Of a stretch of DNA of 64,000 bases, positions 34,401-42,167 are shown piece by piece. Positions within the stretch are counted from its first letter, which is position 1; every line of letters begins with the position of its first letter. The notes under the pieces are model-generated. The model had not been told where the DNA came from. It did not search any database and worked only from the letters and a program-made list of their open reading frames with translations. A program made the translations under genes and the position numbers. Origin of the DNA: Plotosus lineatus (Eukaryota; Chordata; Actinopteri; Siluriformes; Plotosidae); contig CM045738.1 in the NCBI GenBank assembly GCA_024760905.1, forward strand, positions 52,002,297 through 52,066,296, read 5' to 3'.

Positions 34401-37400
34401 AAACCGGAGCACCGGGAGGAAACCCGCACAAGCACAGGGAGAACATGCAAACTCCACACAGAAACGCCCAGGCCGGGAATCAAACCCGGGCCTTCTTGCT
34501 GTGAGGCGTACGTGCTAACCACTACGCCACCGTGCCGCCATAGCAAGCTTTATTAGGGTGATGCATACTATCAACAACTTCTGGAAAGCGTGCATTTCCT
34601 CTTCCTCTCAGTCTTGTTTTTTTTTTTTTTTCGCACTTTTTTTTTCACGTTTGATTTCTGGATTTTGATCAACTTCCGGGACAAAAAAAATCCCGGATTT
34701 TTTGGTTGAATTCCGATTTGTTCCACCTCTCAAGTGTTCAAGTACCGAGGTACCACTGTACTAAAATTCACCTATCAATCTTTTTAAATGTTCATTTCCA
34801 TTTGGGCGAAATTGTAATCTTTGACAACGCTAAAACTGTCTTTAAACTACATTTTTTTTTTTTTTTTTTTCTTTAAAGAGAAGCCCACCATATAATTTGA
34901 GATGGGGCCAAAGGCCCTTGCAGTGAAAATGAAACGCATCCAGTAAAAATTTAATGCGGCAATGTCGCATGAACGCGTCCTAGATCTAACCCTGCATGTA
35001 TGTCGTAATTTTCAGACCATAGGGCACACTTCAAAGCCTTTAATCTTCAAAAAAATTAACAGTGAACCTAATATTCGGTGCGCCTTATGTATGTATGGAG
35101 CCGCGCAATTCCATCTCGTTGTTACTGTCAAAACCCAAGTGAAGCAAAATAATTCAGAGCTTACCATCGGTGGATTAACCAAAGAACTCCACCCACTAGA
35201 TATCGGTGTCAACAGGTCATAAGTTAGAGGGATTCGGGCTTTATGTCCAAATACTGGCATTACTGCTATCATAGTAGCGGATACCTCCGGGCATTTGCCT
35301 GTCAGGGAGCGGCGCCCCTGCCCTAGAGGAGCCTCGGGTGGTGGGGTTTGCACCTCCGCTTTCTTAAAAAAACGGCAGCAAAACGCACTACTAAACGCTG
35401 GAATTTGCTCCGGGGGAGTAACCCCGACGCCTGCCTTAGGCGGTGTCGTATGGGGGGGGGGCCTCTGGGACCCCCACTCCATTACGGGGTGAAATCCTGG
35501 AGCAACCAGGTCGGGCGTGATAGGGTGAGTGATGCGGGCGGTGCAAAGGTGTCGGACACCAGCTGCTTTCGGTCGCCTCGGTTGAATCTGAGGCGGTCGG
35601 TCCGGGTTGGCGCATGGAACGGGACTTCCCTGTGGGACGACTCTCACCTGCCTCTGGTATCAAGGGAGCTTAGTCTACTTGGCGTCGGCATTGCGGCCCT
35701 CTCTGATGTGCGGAGGCCTGGGTCTGGCGAGACGGGTGTCGGTGGGTACACCTACTACTGGTCTGGCCAGGCCGACGGTCTTCACACTCAGGGAGTTGCC
35801 GTCGTGTAGCTGATCGATTGGCTCCTTTGGTATCGGAGGTGGGCCCGGTCAACGAGCGTATTATGCGACTGAGGGTGACTCACACAGTGGGGACGCTCTC
35901 TATTGTCACAGTGTACGCTCCGACCGGGGTAAGTGATCGATCTATGAAGGAAGTCTTCTACGACCAACTCAACTTGGTGGTTTCGGGGGTTCCGGGAAGG
36001 GACACCCTGATCGTACTGGGGGACTTCAGTGCGACCACTGGCACTAACCGGGATGGCAACGAAGCAGGTGTCGGTCCCCACAGCTCTGGACGCCACAATG
36101 AAAGCGCCTTAATGCTTCTTGACTTCGCAAAAAGTTGGGGCTTAAGGATTGCTGGCTCGTGGTTCCAGAGATCGGCTCCGCGACGCTGGATTTGGTACTC
36201 CAACGATGGCGTCACTAGGAAGGAGATCAACCATGTTCTCGTAGGTAGTCGCTGGCGGCTGGTCCAGAACTGCCGTGTCTTCAGAAGTGCCCAACTATTC
36301 TCGGGAGACCACGGGCTTCTGGTGGCGACTCTGAAGAGCCGCTTCAGGCGCCCTGAGAAAGTCCTGGCTCGTCAAATGCGATTTGACGTAAGCCAACTTG
36401 GGGGACCCTGATGTGGCTTCAGAGTTCGACAGTAGGCTTGGGGAATCCCTGGAGGAACTGGACGGGGGTGCAGGCACGGAGGTTGTCTGGACTGGTTTCA
36501 GAGACTGCATCCTGGAGGTGTCCCGTGGCTGCATATCGGGGTCACCCAGACGATCGGAATAGCCATCTCCTCTGAGACCATTGACGTCATCGAGAGAGCG
36601 AGACAGGCTCAACTCGACGGCAGAGTTGGTCTGGCCAGGGACCTGAAGCGCGACGCCATCAAGGCGGTGCGAAGAGATCGGGAGGCTGCGGTCCGCGATC
36701 TCTGTGAGACGGTCGAGGGCCACTTGAAATCGAGTGACTCTCGCCCGGCTTACAAGGTGTTGCAGAGCCTCCGTTCCTCTCGGTCCACATCGCGATGTCA
36801 GACGGTGAAAGCTGCAGACGGTAGTGTCCTTACTGAAGAATCGGAAGTGAATACTCGTTGGGCCGAGTACTTTGAGCAGTTGTATCGTGCTGACTGTCCC
36901 GCCCGGAGCCTGTCCATTGGGGATGCTGAAACTCTTGTTGCCGACCCTCCCCCAGGCTGCGACCCGCCAACTCTTGAGGAAACTCGGAGGGCGGTGTGGC
37001 GCTTGGCGGATGGCAAATATGCGGGAGTTTGTGGTATCCACGTGGAAATGCTTAAGGCGGGAGGTGAGGCCGTCCTCAGGTGGCTGTTCGTTCTTGTGTG
37101 CTCCGTGTGGAGCACTGGTGTCATCCCAACTGACTGGAAACGGGGCATCGTTGTCCTGATCTGGAAGGGGAAGGGTGATACCCGAGAATGCAACAGTTAC
37201 CGGGGGGGTTACTCTCCTTTTGGTTCCGGGCAAGGTCTTCACATGGATTCTACTGGACAGGATCCGACAGCAGCTTCTAGCGCACCAGCGCCCTGAACAG
37301 TCGGGGTTTACACCGAAGAGGTCTACCGTTGACCGCATCCTGGCGCTCCGCGTCCTATCTGAGCACTTGCGGTAGTATGATAGGGGGTTCCTTGCCGCCT

Positions 37401-40400
37401 ATATAGATTTTCGCAAGGCGTTCGACTCCGTGGATAGGGAGGCCCTCTGGGACATACTTCGTCTACGTGGGATCCCGTCAACTCTGGTCCGGCTGATATC
37501 GTCGCTGTATTCTGGGACAGAGAGTGCTGTGAGGTGTGGGGGCTCCTCCTCTGACTTCTTTTCGGTCGAGACCGGAGTCGAAACCCCCACTCTCTTCAGT
37601 ACTGCAATGGACTGGATCATGGCGGTGGTATCGGGTGGATCGGCCTGCGGTGTGTCGTTCGGTGAGGTTCGGATTACTGCTCTGGACTTTGCCGATGATG
37701 CAGTTATCTTCGCGGAAACGGTGGATGTCCTGACGGAGACTCTCTGTTCGTTGGGTGAGGAGGCCGAACCGCTTGGTTTGCGAGTCTCCTGGACCAAAAC
37801 CAAGATCCAGGCTTTCGGCAACCTCTTGGATGCTGCTGTTTACTCGATCGCTGTGGGTCGTGAAAGAGTAGAGATCGTGGAGTCTTTCACTTGCCTTGGC
37901 AGCGTGGTCCATCGTTCCACTGATTGCAGGGCCGAGATCAATCGTCTACTTGGTCTAGCCTATGGGGCGATGAACTCGCTGGACAGAACCGTGTGACGGT
38001 CGAGGTATCTGAGCAGGCGGACGAAAGCCCGAGTCTTTCGCTCCCTTGTGCTCCCTGTCTTGCTTTACTCAAGCAAGACATGGACGCTCACGGTTGAGCT
38101 TGGACGACGACTGGACTCCTTTGTTACGACTTCCCTTCGCCACATCTTCGGATACCACTGGTGGGACTTTGTTACCAACCAGAAGGTGCTCGGGGATGCG
38201 GGGATGGTAAGAGTAACCTGCTTGATCCGCGACTGTCAGCTGCGCGACAATGGGCACTTGGCGCGTTTCCCGCCTTCGGACCCAGCGCACCGGATTCTGT
38301 CCATTCGGGATCCTAGGGGCTGGAGCCGATCGCGGGGACGACCGCGTGCGACGTGGTTGTCGCAGCTGAGGGCTGCCCTGCCGGGGGGTTTGGACCCTGC
38401 GCGCAGGCCTGGTCGATCGCCAGGAGACGGCCGGATGAGTGGAGGCAGCTGGTGGACGCAGCGAAGTGCCGTCCCGGCGCATGCCCTCATACCTGACCTG
38501 ACTTGACTGCTATCATAGTCCGGTGACTCGCTGAGTAATACATGAGCGTTTTTTCCACCTAATCTCCATCTCTACCCTTCGGACGCTCAGCTGGCTTAAT
38601 CAGAGGGTCCTCCTGAGACTTGGGATTAACCTTCTTGAATTTAGAGTTACACTGATACAGTTCCTTAAGAGTAATGACCTTCATCCTGTAATGAACACAA
38701 TACTCGCGCTGCAAATGGGCGCCGCCATGTTTGCGACTGGGATTATGCCGTCTCTTGAGGGGCATGGCTGAGCGAAGTTTAGGTCACGACCCGGAAGACT
38801 TCTAATCTCTGTCTCTATTGATCTGACTCCATGTGTGAGGGGAATAATAGATAATATTATATTATAATAATAAAAAATAATACAGGGATCTGGGCTGTAT
38901 GTCCAATTCGTTCAACTGTTAAACTGAAACACTGAAGATAAAGAATTTGATGGATTTGTGGAAGAGGAATGAACTGAAAAAGTGAGATTGTTACAGCTGA
39001 AAAATGTTGTTATTGTGAGAGTTGAATCAAGTTTGACTTATCTGACTTTTGTTTTGCTTGGTACACCTTATGTATGGATCATCGTTCATTGGTGTAGCGC
39101 CTTATAATCTGGTGCACCTTATGTCCCGGAAAATGCGGTGCATATACACGGTTATTGTGGGGCCAGTGGTGTAGTGGTTAGGGTGCTGTGCTCATGATCG
39201 GGAGGTTGGGTGTTCAAATCGCAGTTATACCCCCCACTGTGTTAAGACCCCTGGGCAAGGTCTTAACCACAAATGTGCATCTTTCACCCAGCAGTATAAA
39301 TGGGTACCAAAAAAAAATCTACTGGAAAGGTAACCTGCGATGGACTAACGTCCCATCTAGGAGGAGTTGAAGTCCTGGTTGCTTCACACTACAAAAACTG
39401 GGAGTAAGCACCGGCCTGATGAGCCACTAGGCTCGGGTGTTTAAAAAAAAAAAAAACAACGGAATTTACCCTTTTACACACAATTATTGATATTGAAAAT
39501 GGTACAAATGGCAAAAGGATTTATTTTGATTGTGTGTGTCTCTAGAGAATTATGAGCGTCTTGAGGCTGATAAGAAGAAGCACGTGCAGAAGAAGAGGAG
39601 GATTGATGGCCCAACCGTTCGTTATCACTCTGTTCTGATGATGTCTGAGCCACAACTCAAAGATGAAAATGTGGATGTAGAGGGGTATGTGTACACACTT
39701 GTTTTCTCTCTCTATTACAGCGACTTGTAAAAATATTCATACACCTTTTAACTTTTCATTTGTGGTTGTAATGTGTAAACGTGTGAATGTATTTTATTAA
39801 GATTTTATGTGAAAGACCATCACATGAGGTCATAATCATTAAATTAAATGATACCTTGATATTTTTGTTTTAAGAAAAATGTGTGGCATGACTTCATATT
39901 CAATTAGCTACATGTTTAGGGCCATTGTCCTGCTGAAAGAACGAAAGCTTCAGTCTCTCGCACCATTTGCCGTTTGTATAATTGTGTCTTAAACTGAAAA
40001 AAAAATGAATGTATGAAAAATTCCAGTGAAAACCTGCTTTTGAAAATTTTTGAAAAATTTGTGTCAGTGTAAGTTAATGCTATAATTTGCTCTTTTCCTT
40101 TAGGTTGGATCAGGACACACCCCTCTCTGCTTCTTCGTGTACTACAGCATCAGGAGGCGGGGCTCTTTGCTCACGTACCTTCATCACCTTCAGTGATGGT
40201 GATGCGTTTGAGTCTGCTTTTCCACAGGTGTCTCGTGTCAGCCCTGAACTCCCTGTTCAGGAAGTATGTCCTGTTACCCATAATCCTGCTTTGTATCGTG
40301 ATCCTGTTACTGACATCCCCTATGCTGATGCACGTGCCTTCCGCATCATTCGTGAAGCTTACCGTAAATATGTTTCTGCACATGGCTTCCCTAATGACAC

Positions 40401-40467
40401 AGCTCAAACACATTCCGAGTCAACAGCGGGCACCAAGAGTCTACGTCTAAAGGGGCTGACTGTGTAA
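10911..40467 (+). CDS. vps72: VPS72/YL1 chromatin-complex subunit, six exons, 353 aa
   Basis: The six exons listed separately (10911-11027, 23191-23343, 24080-24191, 27083-27259, 39546-39684, 40104-40467) join in phase to 1062 coding bases. The product matches vertebrate VPS72 (YL1; human form 364 residues): an N-terminal block with AEEEDEFYKTTYGGF and the acidic SGDDEYHGDHSDTEDEVD, a basic middle with RKSVRKSTSEHTRKTF and LEADKKKHVQKKRR, and the C-terminal YL1_C region with CSRTFITFSDGDAFES and PVTHNPALYRDPVTDIPY. YL1 binds the H2A.Z-H2B dimer with its acidic N-terminus and acts in the SRCAP remodeller and TIP60 acetyltransferase complexes in the nucleus. The gene is intact. Introns 1 and 5 have been expanded to about 12 kb each by transposons. 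Teleosts may carry a second copy; which paralogue this is cannot be told. Confidence 0.96.
11028..11033 (+). promoter_or_regulatory. GC-type 5' splice site of vps72 intron 1
   Basis: GCAAGT after AATGAT. Apart from the C at +2 it fits the GC-donor consensus (AG|GCAAGT) in intron positions; the last exon bases are AT rather than AG. The choice is forced by the reading frame and by alignment to known YL1 protein. Confidence 0.75.
11182..11410 (-). mobile_element. old LINE fragment, part 1 (continues at 16655)
   Basis: The phrases CAGGGTGTGTATGGGGTCC, TTCCACTGGCTCTCCACTGA and CTTCTGAACCACACTTTACA resemble the 3' coding part of a common fish LINE read on the minus strand. The sequence stops at the TIR transposon (11411) and its logical continuation, ATTGAGAGGCTCTTTATGAT, is at 16656. 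Confidence 0.6.
11583..12120 (+). pseudogene. broken transposon ORF, uncertain family
   Basis: Two frames carry protein-like sequence: VLSELPADYDNN ... LRLSGLTNDPYVFARW, then, after a shift, DRIPGVTYPDIYNYLINRTS followed by DYTHEKLKSFKGL. The PDIYNYLI ... YT.E.LK..K.L pattern reminds me of fish YqaJ/SWIM-type transposon-associated proteins, but the nuclease motifs themselves are not visible. A C run at 11917-11930 marks a further frame break. Beyond it an open stretch ends at ATCATGGCAAAG|GTAATT, which could be a donor. Confidence 0.4.
12219..12536 (-). mobile_element. tRNA-derived SINE, complete, with TSD
   Basis: Full SINE in minus orientation: head with A and B boxes at the right end, body, and RTE-like tail GTCGCCACAG ... 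CCTTTCGG at the left. It is flanked by AATAGTTATATATATACTG (12200-12218) and AATAGTTATATACACTG (12537-12553), a near-identical target-site duplication. It lies inside the THAP transposon. Confidence 0.88.
12686..12869 (-). pseudogene. THAP zinc-finger exon of a transposase, frameshifted
   Basis: From the ATG at 12869 the minus strand reads MVVNCVAVGCT, the start of a C2CH THAP domain, and then, after one frameshift, FSANKSRREKWISALK followed by WRPAPNSSVCSEHYVGGK, its second half with the conserved W, P and C..H. The exon ends at GGCAA|GTAATT, a plausible donor. THAP domains bind transposon ends in P-element-like transposases. The frameshift shows it is no longer functional. Confidence 0.75.
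13161..15655 (-). mobile_element. RTE LINE copy A, end-to-end with 16-bp TSD
   Basis: Flanked by ACACATTATATGGTGC at 13145-13160 and 15656-15671, an exact 16-base target-site duplication. The 5' end (15655) begins AATGCAGCC and the 3' end carries GTGGCGACCCCTGAAGGGAA-like sequence then AGCCGAAAGGAAAAGAAGAAG. Broken frames cover the endonuclease (15530-14450: GADFNGHVGAG, VVSAYAPQ) and the C-terminus (13838-13191: RLRWFGHVQRRDSEYIG). The reverse transcriptase core is absent: ESERMPE runs directly into MNDKDLRGT, a deletion of several hundred bases compared with 24658-26390. The RTE clade is assigned from motifs. Confidence 0.92.
15690..15737 (+). repeat. (TA)n microsatellite
   Basis: TATATATG and (TA)n directly beyond the RTE copy A duplication. 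Low complexity. Confidence 0.9.
16655..17230 (-). mobile_element. old LINE fragment, part 2
   Basis: Minus-strand frame at 16935-16657 reads LYVDGEEVERVECLKSLG then VHISADFTWSTNI, the post-RT region of a CR1/L2-type LINE. It continues the fragment at 11182-11410 on the other side of the TIR transposon. Beyond about 17010 the similarity becomes unclear. Confidence 0.6.
17531..18500 (-). mobile_element. RTE LINE copy B, truncated and internally deleted
   Basis: The 3' end starts at the CTTTCGGCTATTCCC tail (about 17540). The coding remnant has LRQFGHIQRRDSEYIG, then at about 17975 a junction from the connection domain straight to the RT region (FVLCKRRC / TTDAVFAL), showing an internal deletion. 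GPDDILVEVWRCLGEV lies near 18260. The 5' part beyond about 18490 is missing. Confidence 0.85.
18720..21229 (-). mobile_element. RTE LINE copy C, end-to-end with TSD
   Basis: Flanked by TGTACTTTAGAAACTT at 18704-18719 and 21230-21245. The 5' end begins AATGCAGCC as in copy A, and the 3' end has the same GGGAACAGCCGAAAGG tail. RT keeps LHQGSALSHFLFAMVM and MFADDIVICSE (both aspartates). Two gaps are visible: near 20060, where MRKMTEKK joins NAEEWRRS, and near 20990, where part of the endonuclease and 5' region is missing. Frames are broken. Confidence 0.92.
21246..21739. other. unassigned stretch with a (TG)n run
   Basis: AT-rich. An open stretch near 21430-21535 is acidic (SDDDDTSCVNEEASVNKS) and may be a transposon remnant. 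No family was recognised. Confidence 0.4.
21740..22669 (-). mobile_element. RTE LINE copy D, 5' part only
   Basis: Starts at the common 5' end (GGCTGCATT on the plus strand near 22661-22669) and carries the endonuclease (VCQETRWKGSKARSLG, GADFNGHVGAG, FGIQDRNTEGQML). The sequence stops at about 21740, so the RT and 3' end are missing. Loss of the 3' part is not how LINEs normally truncate, so a later deletion is likely. Confidence 0.85.
22745..22975 (+). mobile_element. SINE, second family (partner at 39158-39440)
   Basis: Contains GGTTCAAATCCCC (B box), CCCACTGTCCTAAAGACCCC, and AACTGGGACAACCTCCAGC ... GATGAGCCA-like ending. The same order of blocks is found at 39158-39440. The tRNA head is truncated. 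Confidence 0.65.
23191..23343 (+). CDS. vps72: vps72 exon 2
   Basis: Acceptor GTGTCTGTAG at 23181-23190, donor AGA|GTGAGAC. Fifty-one codons in phase 0: ESGDDEYHGDHSDTEDEVDS, then DFDLDEGDEP and RRRSRILTKAYR. This is the acidic histone-binding segment, followed by the start of the basic region. Confidence 0.96.
23495..23745 (-). mobile_element. tRNA-derived SINE, third family
   Basis: Reverse complement has a B box GGTTCGATTCGCGAACC near 23670-23690 and the phrases GCAGTGGGCAGCCACATACA and GTGCATTGCTCAAGGGCAC that mark a common fish SINE. It lies in vps72 intron 2, adjacent to the next SINE. Confidence 0.7.
23765..23945 (-). mobile_element. SINE-like repeat
   Basis: Contains GTCCTTGCTCAATGGCCC and CAACCCCCAACCTTCGGGAC, with a tRNA-like head in minus orientation ending near CCACCACTGC. 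Similar in layout to the SINE just upstream but with different sequence. Confidence 0.6.
24080..24191 (+). CDS. vps72: vps72 exon 3
   Basis: Acceptor GTGTTAG ending at 24079, donor GAAA|GTTTGT. Encodes EPVKVMKPRIKHPSEEPKSE ... THELQDIGE plus one base. Joined to exon 4 this gives DIGE-M-RKSVRKST, in line with human DSRKSMRQST. The donor is weak but is the only one that keeps the frame. Confidence 0.92.
24192..24640. other. intron 3, unassigned part
   Basis: AT-rich intron sequence with no recognised repeat before the RTE insertion. Confidence 0.6.
24658..26390 (+). mobile_element. RTE LINE copy, 5'-truncated, 17-bp TSD
   Basis: Flanked by AAGTATATATACAGGTG at 24641-24657 and 26391-26407, an exact duplication. 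It starts inside the coding region (YDRLNSKEGENDLYRLAQQ) and runs to the 3' tail GCCGAAAGGAAAAGAAGAAG. It is the only RTE copy of this family in sense orientation to vps72 and the least damaged. Confidence 0.95.
24876..26357 (+). pseudogene. RTE reverse transcriptase, long open frame but motif C mutated
   Basis: An uninterrupted 493-codon frame covers the RT and C-terminal parts. It shows AIGPDDIPVEVWKCLG, GNYRGIKLMSHTMKLWERIV, FVDLEKAYDWVPRE (motif A), LHQGSALSPFLFAMVMDRL (motif B), then MFAGDIVICSE where sister copies C and E have MFADDIVICSE, and a C-terminus with RLRWFGHVQRRDSEYIG. Loss of the first aspartate of motif C should abolish polymerase activity. A stop (TAA at about 24861) separates it from the upstream coding part, and no start codon is evident, so it is a truncated coding remnant. 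Confidence 0.88.
26505..26825 (-). mobile_element. SINE-like repeat, degenerate
   Basis: CCTCCTTGTACGAATGAGC, TCCCTTCCGTGATAGCTTGA and CTCCCAGTCACAGATGGC match the body of a common fish repeat as I recall it. A B-box-like end is near 26762-26780. Degenerate copy. Confidence 0.5.
27083..27259 (+). CDS. vps72: vps72 exon 4
   Basis: Acceptor TTTCTCTCTAG ending 27082, donor TTGG|GTACAC at 27260. Encodes RKSVRKSTSEHTRKTFERLQ and then RPLS-like HRDKPLSQEELLREAQ ... NLESL. It starts in phase 1 and ends in phase 1. The region is the conserved basic YL1 middle part. Confidence 0.96.
27261..27354 (+). repeat. (AC)n(AT)n microsatellite
   Basis: About 94 bases of CA then TA repeats starting at the donor of exon 4. 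Its closeness to the splice site is notable. Confidence 0.95.
27355..27873. other. intron 4, unassigned part
   Basis: No gene or named repeat recognised. Short AT-rich open frames are without motif. Confidence 0.6.
27874..28790. mobile_element. hAT-like end followed by a long inverted repeat
   Basis: CAGGGGTCGGGAACCTATGG at 27874 resembles the terminus of a hAT transposon. Further in, 28052-28318 and 28492-28756 are reverse complements of each other over about 265 bases with few differences; both hold AAGCCAAGCACAGCTGGCAA (or its complement) and CACAGACTGCGC. The spacer is about 175 bases. Whether the hAT-like end and the inverted repeat belong to one element is uncertain. Confidence 0.6.
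28823..30830 (-). mobile_element. L2/Rex1-like LINE, 5'-truncated copy
   Basis: The 3' end has a (GATA)n tail and CAGCTTTATTAATCTCACAA at 28838. Frames in several phases give LLRTFYDSVVASAIL, YRSVILDFVDWCERNHLC, and RPVALTSHLMKTMERLL. Small deletions and frameshifts break it (around 29465, 29915, 30210). The 5' break is near 30820. Confidence 0.88.
30923..31274 (+). mobile_element. tRNA-derived SINE, complete, 20-bp TSD
   Basis: Flanked by ACTCTTTAAAATCATAATGT at 30903-30922 and 31275-31294 (exact). From the left: tRNA-like head with A box TGGTCTAGTGG and B box GGTTCGAGTCC, a body containing GTGCAGCTAACTGGGTTATC, then AGGAAGGGCATCTGACGTAA and the tail GTGGCGACTCCCGAG ... GCCGAAAGGAAG. The last two blocks match the 5' and 3' ends of the RTE LINE. 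Confidence 0.95.
31490..32250 (+). mobile_element. Tc1-like transposon remnant, part 1
   Basis: Degenerate sequence with CAAAGTTGTTTTCAGTGATG and GAGACCAAAACTGAACTTTG, matching the FSDETKTEL region of Tc1-type transposases, and ATGGAGGTCGCTCCTGGTG. Frames are broken throughout. The element continues after the LINE insertion at 33222. Confidence 0.7.
32313..33221 (+). mobile_element. L2/Rex1-like LINE, 5'-truncated, inside a Tc1 remnant
   Basis: Starts within VVDFRRSTPTHTH and runs to the 3' end with AATAAAGCTGTATCTTATCT. The C-terminal coding part has LNKLVRRVSSV and HPQCRKERYCRSFIPTAVRL, ending in a stop at about 32876. A TCATTG on each side may be a short target duplication. Confidence 0.88.
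33222..33410 (+). mobile_element. Tc1-like transposon remnant, part 2
   Basis: IEPLWEDLKHAVYAKQPENL followed by EELAAFYQEERSDLP matches the IEHLW...LK end of the DDE domain of a Tc1-like transposase, then stops at about 33378. It completes the element started at 31490. Confidence 0.7.
33411..34107. other. unassigned intron stretch
   Basis: A 73-codon plus-strand frame at 33497-33718 has no recognised motif. The rest is AT-rich, with an AG-rich tract near 33770-33850. Confidence 0.4.
34119..34538 (-). mobile_element. tRNA-derived SINE, fourth family, with TSD
   Basis: Minus-strand head GGCGGCACGGTGGCGTAGTG and GGGTTTGATTCCCGG carry the A and B boxes. The body holds the widespread fish phrases ACATGCAAACTCCACACAG and TTAACCTACAGTGCACGTC. 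Flanks GCAAGCTTTATT at about 34107-34118 and 34543-34554 form a target-site duplication. Confidence 0.85.
35276..38505 (+). mobile_element. second RTE-type LINE lineage, 14-bp TSD
   Basis: Flanked by ACTGCTATCATAGT at 35262-35275 and 38506-38519. The base composition is far more GC-rich than its surroundings. It encodes an endonuclease (SIVTVYAPTGVSDRSM, VLGDFSATTGT, GDHGLLVATL) and a reverse transcriptase (AYIDFRKAFDSVDREALWD, LDFADDAVIFAE), with C-terminal GHLARFPPSDPAHRIL. It is distinct from the Rex3 and the copy A-E families in the window. Confidence 0.9.
35818..38506 (+). pseudogene. RTE endonuclease-reverse transcriptase, broken, motif B lost
   Basis: The endonuclease frame (35818-36411) is open. 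The frame then breaks before 36667, where the linker and RT start (GGIHVEMLK-like CGIHVEMLKAGGEAV near 37030), again near 37200 and near 37375. In the palm, SVETGVETPTLFSTAMDWIM lacks the block normally holding RQGC...P between GV and PTLF (motif B), so a short deletion removed it. FADD of motif C is kept. A stop lies at 37994-37996. The protein cannot be functional. Confidence 0.85.
39158..39440 (+). mobile_element. tRNA-derived SINE, second family
   Basis: Head GGTGTAGTGGTTAGGGTGC (A box) and GGTTGGGTGTTCAAATC (B box), body GCGATGGACTAACGTCCC and GGGAGTAAGCACCGGCCTGA, ending near TAGGCTCGGGTG and an A run at 39442. It lies just beyond the pogo-like element in vps72 intron 5. Confidence 0.8.
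39546..39684 (+). CDS. vps72: vps72 exon 5
   Basis: Acceptor GTCTCTAG ending 39545, donor GAGGG|GTATGT read as GAG GG|GT. Encodes ENYERLEADKKKHVQKKRRI and then SVLMMSEPQLKDENVDVEG. It begins in phase 1 and ends in phase 2. The basic LEADKKK stretch is shared by all YL1 proteins. Confidence 0.96.
39685..40103 (+). other. vps72 intron 5b (last intron)
   Basis: A 419-base GT-AG intron with AT-rich sequence and no recognised repeat. Confidence 0.8.
40104..40467 (+). CDS. vps72: vps72 exon 6 (YL1_C domain)
   Basis: Acceptor TTCCTTTAG ending 40103. The first G completes the glycine codon of exon 5. Encodes LDQDTPLSASSCTT, then CSRTFITFSDGDAFES, PVTHNPALYRDPVTDIPYAD and RAFRIIREAYRKYVSAHGFP, ending in TAA at 40465-40467. 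This is the conserved YL1 C-terminal domain. Confidence 0.97.
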
Positions 40468-40505
40468 ACACACACCACACGGGACTGTTATTTTTATTCA
40501 CTTAA

Positions 40506-40511
40506 ATTAAA
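40506..40511 (+). terminator. vps72 polyadenylation signal
   Basis: ATTAAA 39 bases after the stop codon, followed by a T/GT-rich stretch at 40535-40560 as expected downstream of a cleavage site. No AATAAA is nearer. Confidence 0.6.
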
Positions 40512-41054
40512 GCTGATCATACCCCTTGTACTCGAGCTTCATTGTTGTTCTTATTTGTTTCCCACCAGCCAATTTTGCATTGTTTGCTGTAATGAACTTT
40601 ACAATTGGTTGAGTTGATAAATTATCACTGTTCGGGTGAATTGTTTAATTCAGTATACACAGGTGTGCATAGCGGACACTGTAGAGAGATTAAAAAAGTG
40701 TGGTCTATGATATGAATTGATTATTTTTAAAAAAGAGAAATATATGCGCACACATATTTTCCGGACTATAAGTCACACTTTTTTCCATACTTTGGCTGAA
40801 TGGGTGACTTATATTCCAGAGTGACCTTTTTTTTATTATTTTATGTATTTTATACATTTCATATATTTAAATTATTTTCTGTTTATATCTTATACTCCAG
40901 AGTGACTTGTATATGGGGGGTTTTTCCCCCCATACTGACAGCCACAAGAGTGCGTGCTTGGCTTGTGTGCCAGTATCTGCACATCAATTTACAGTAATAC
41001 CTCAGCTAATGAATGTAATCCGTTCCAAGGGTGAGCTCATAAGCCAAAAAGTTA

Positions 41055-41760
41055 ATTAGATGTAACAACTGGCCATGAAAAGTCACACTTTACAGTGGCA
41101 CTGGCATGTTATGAAGATGGATCAAAATTGCCACCAATGGTCATTTTTAAACAAAACCATGCCAAAAATCCAATCCCCTGCAGTTATGGCCGTGAATGAG
41201 AACAGGTGGATGGATCAAGATGTGAACTTTTGGCTTACAAAGTGCTACACTAAGCATCCGGCTGATTTCTTTAGAACACGCAAAGCCGTGCTCGTGATGG
41301 ACAGTATGTGAGCACATATCATGCTACAATTCAAAGATAAATTAAATCTTTTTAACACCATCCCTGCCATCATCCCTGGAGGCTTAACCAAAGTACTCCA
41401 GCCACTTGACATCTTGGTGAACAGGAACTTTAAGGCAGTTTTACTTCAGCTGTGGGAGCAGTGGATGACTGATAGAGAGCACAGCTTGATGGCAATGGGG
41501 AGGATGCGCCATGCAATTTTCCTGGAAGTGATTGGATGGATCAACAAAGCATGGGCTTCAGTGACAACTGAACACCATACTGTCGGGATTCAGAAAGGCT
41601 GGAATAATAACAGGGACTGATACTGAGTCTGATGACAGCTGCACAGAAGAGGAAGCAGCGCACCCTCTTCTACTGGAGTTGGTGGAGTTGTTCAGAAGTG
41701 ACACAGAGGATGAAGAGTTCAATGGATTTGGTTATTTTAGTGACATTGAGAGTTCAGTAC
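41055..41760 (+). pseudogene. pogo-like DDE transposase remnant
   Basis: Frames read MDQDVNFWLTKCYTKHPADF and RTRKAVLVMDSM, then PGGLTKVLQPLDILVNRNFK and LWEQWMTDREHSLMAMGRMR with WINKAWASV. VLVMDSM holds the second aspartate and LQPLDI the third of the catalytic triad of this family. A stop follows MDSM and the frame shifts. An acidic tail (SDTEDEEFNGFGYF) ends near 41760. The N-terminal DNA-binding part is absent. Confidence 0.75.
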
Positions 41761-42167
41761 ACTAGTTAGGTTATTTAGGCTATACTGTAGTTATCTTAAC
41801 ACTTAATACGTTACCTTAACACACCACCTATTCACGTTACATTAACAGTATAAACTACAGTCTGCCCCCTACCTACGAAATTAACTCATTCCAGAGCCTT
41901 TTTCGTAACGCGGGGATTTCGTCAGTAGAGGTCGCATTTTACATGTTAAACGCCGGAGCCTTAGAACGAATTAGGCGTTTAACATGAAATATGTGTTAAA
42001 AGAAAATTATTTATTAAACCATTTATACATTTTATTAACATATTAAACCATTTTATTCACACATGTATTAATTAAACCATTATTAAACATCTTTATAAAC
42101 CTTTTTTTTTAACGAAACCAAACGATATTAAACATTAAACATTTTTATTAACCATTGGTTTGGTTCG

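Larger units (their letters stand above)
34998..39142. mobile_element. pogo-like TIR transposon split by an RTE
   Basis: Left end TTTTCAGACCATAGGGCACA near 35009 and right end GGTGCACCTTATGTCCCGGA near 39110-39130 are imperfect inverted repeats of the TTTTCCGGACTATAAGGC type. A piece of transposase, TIGGLTKELHPLDIGVNRS (about 35160-35220), matches GGLTKVLQPLDILVNR of the copy at 40757. The interior is occupied by the RTE at 35276-38505. Confidence 0.65.

Noticed and set aside
36295..37338. 347-codon minus-strand gene
   Set aside because: Antisense to the RTE lineage at 35276-38505 and without motifs of its own.
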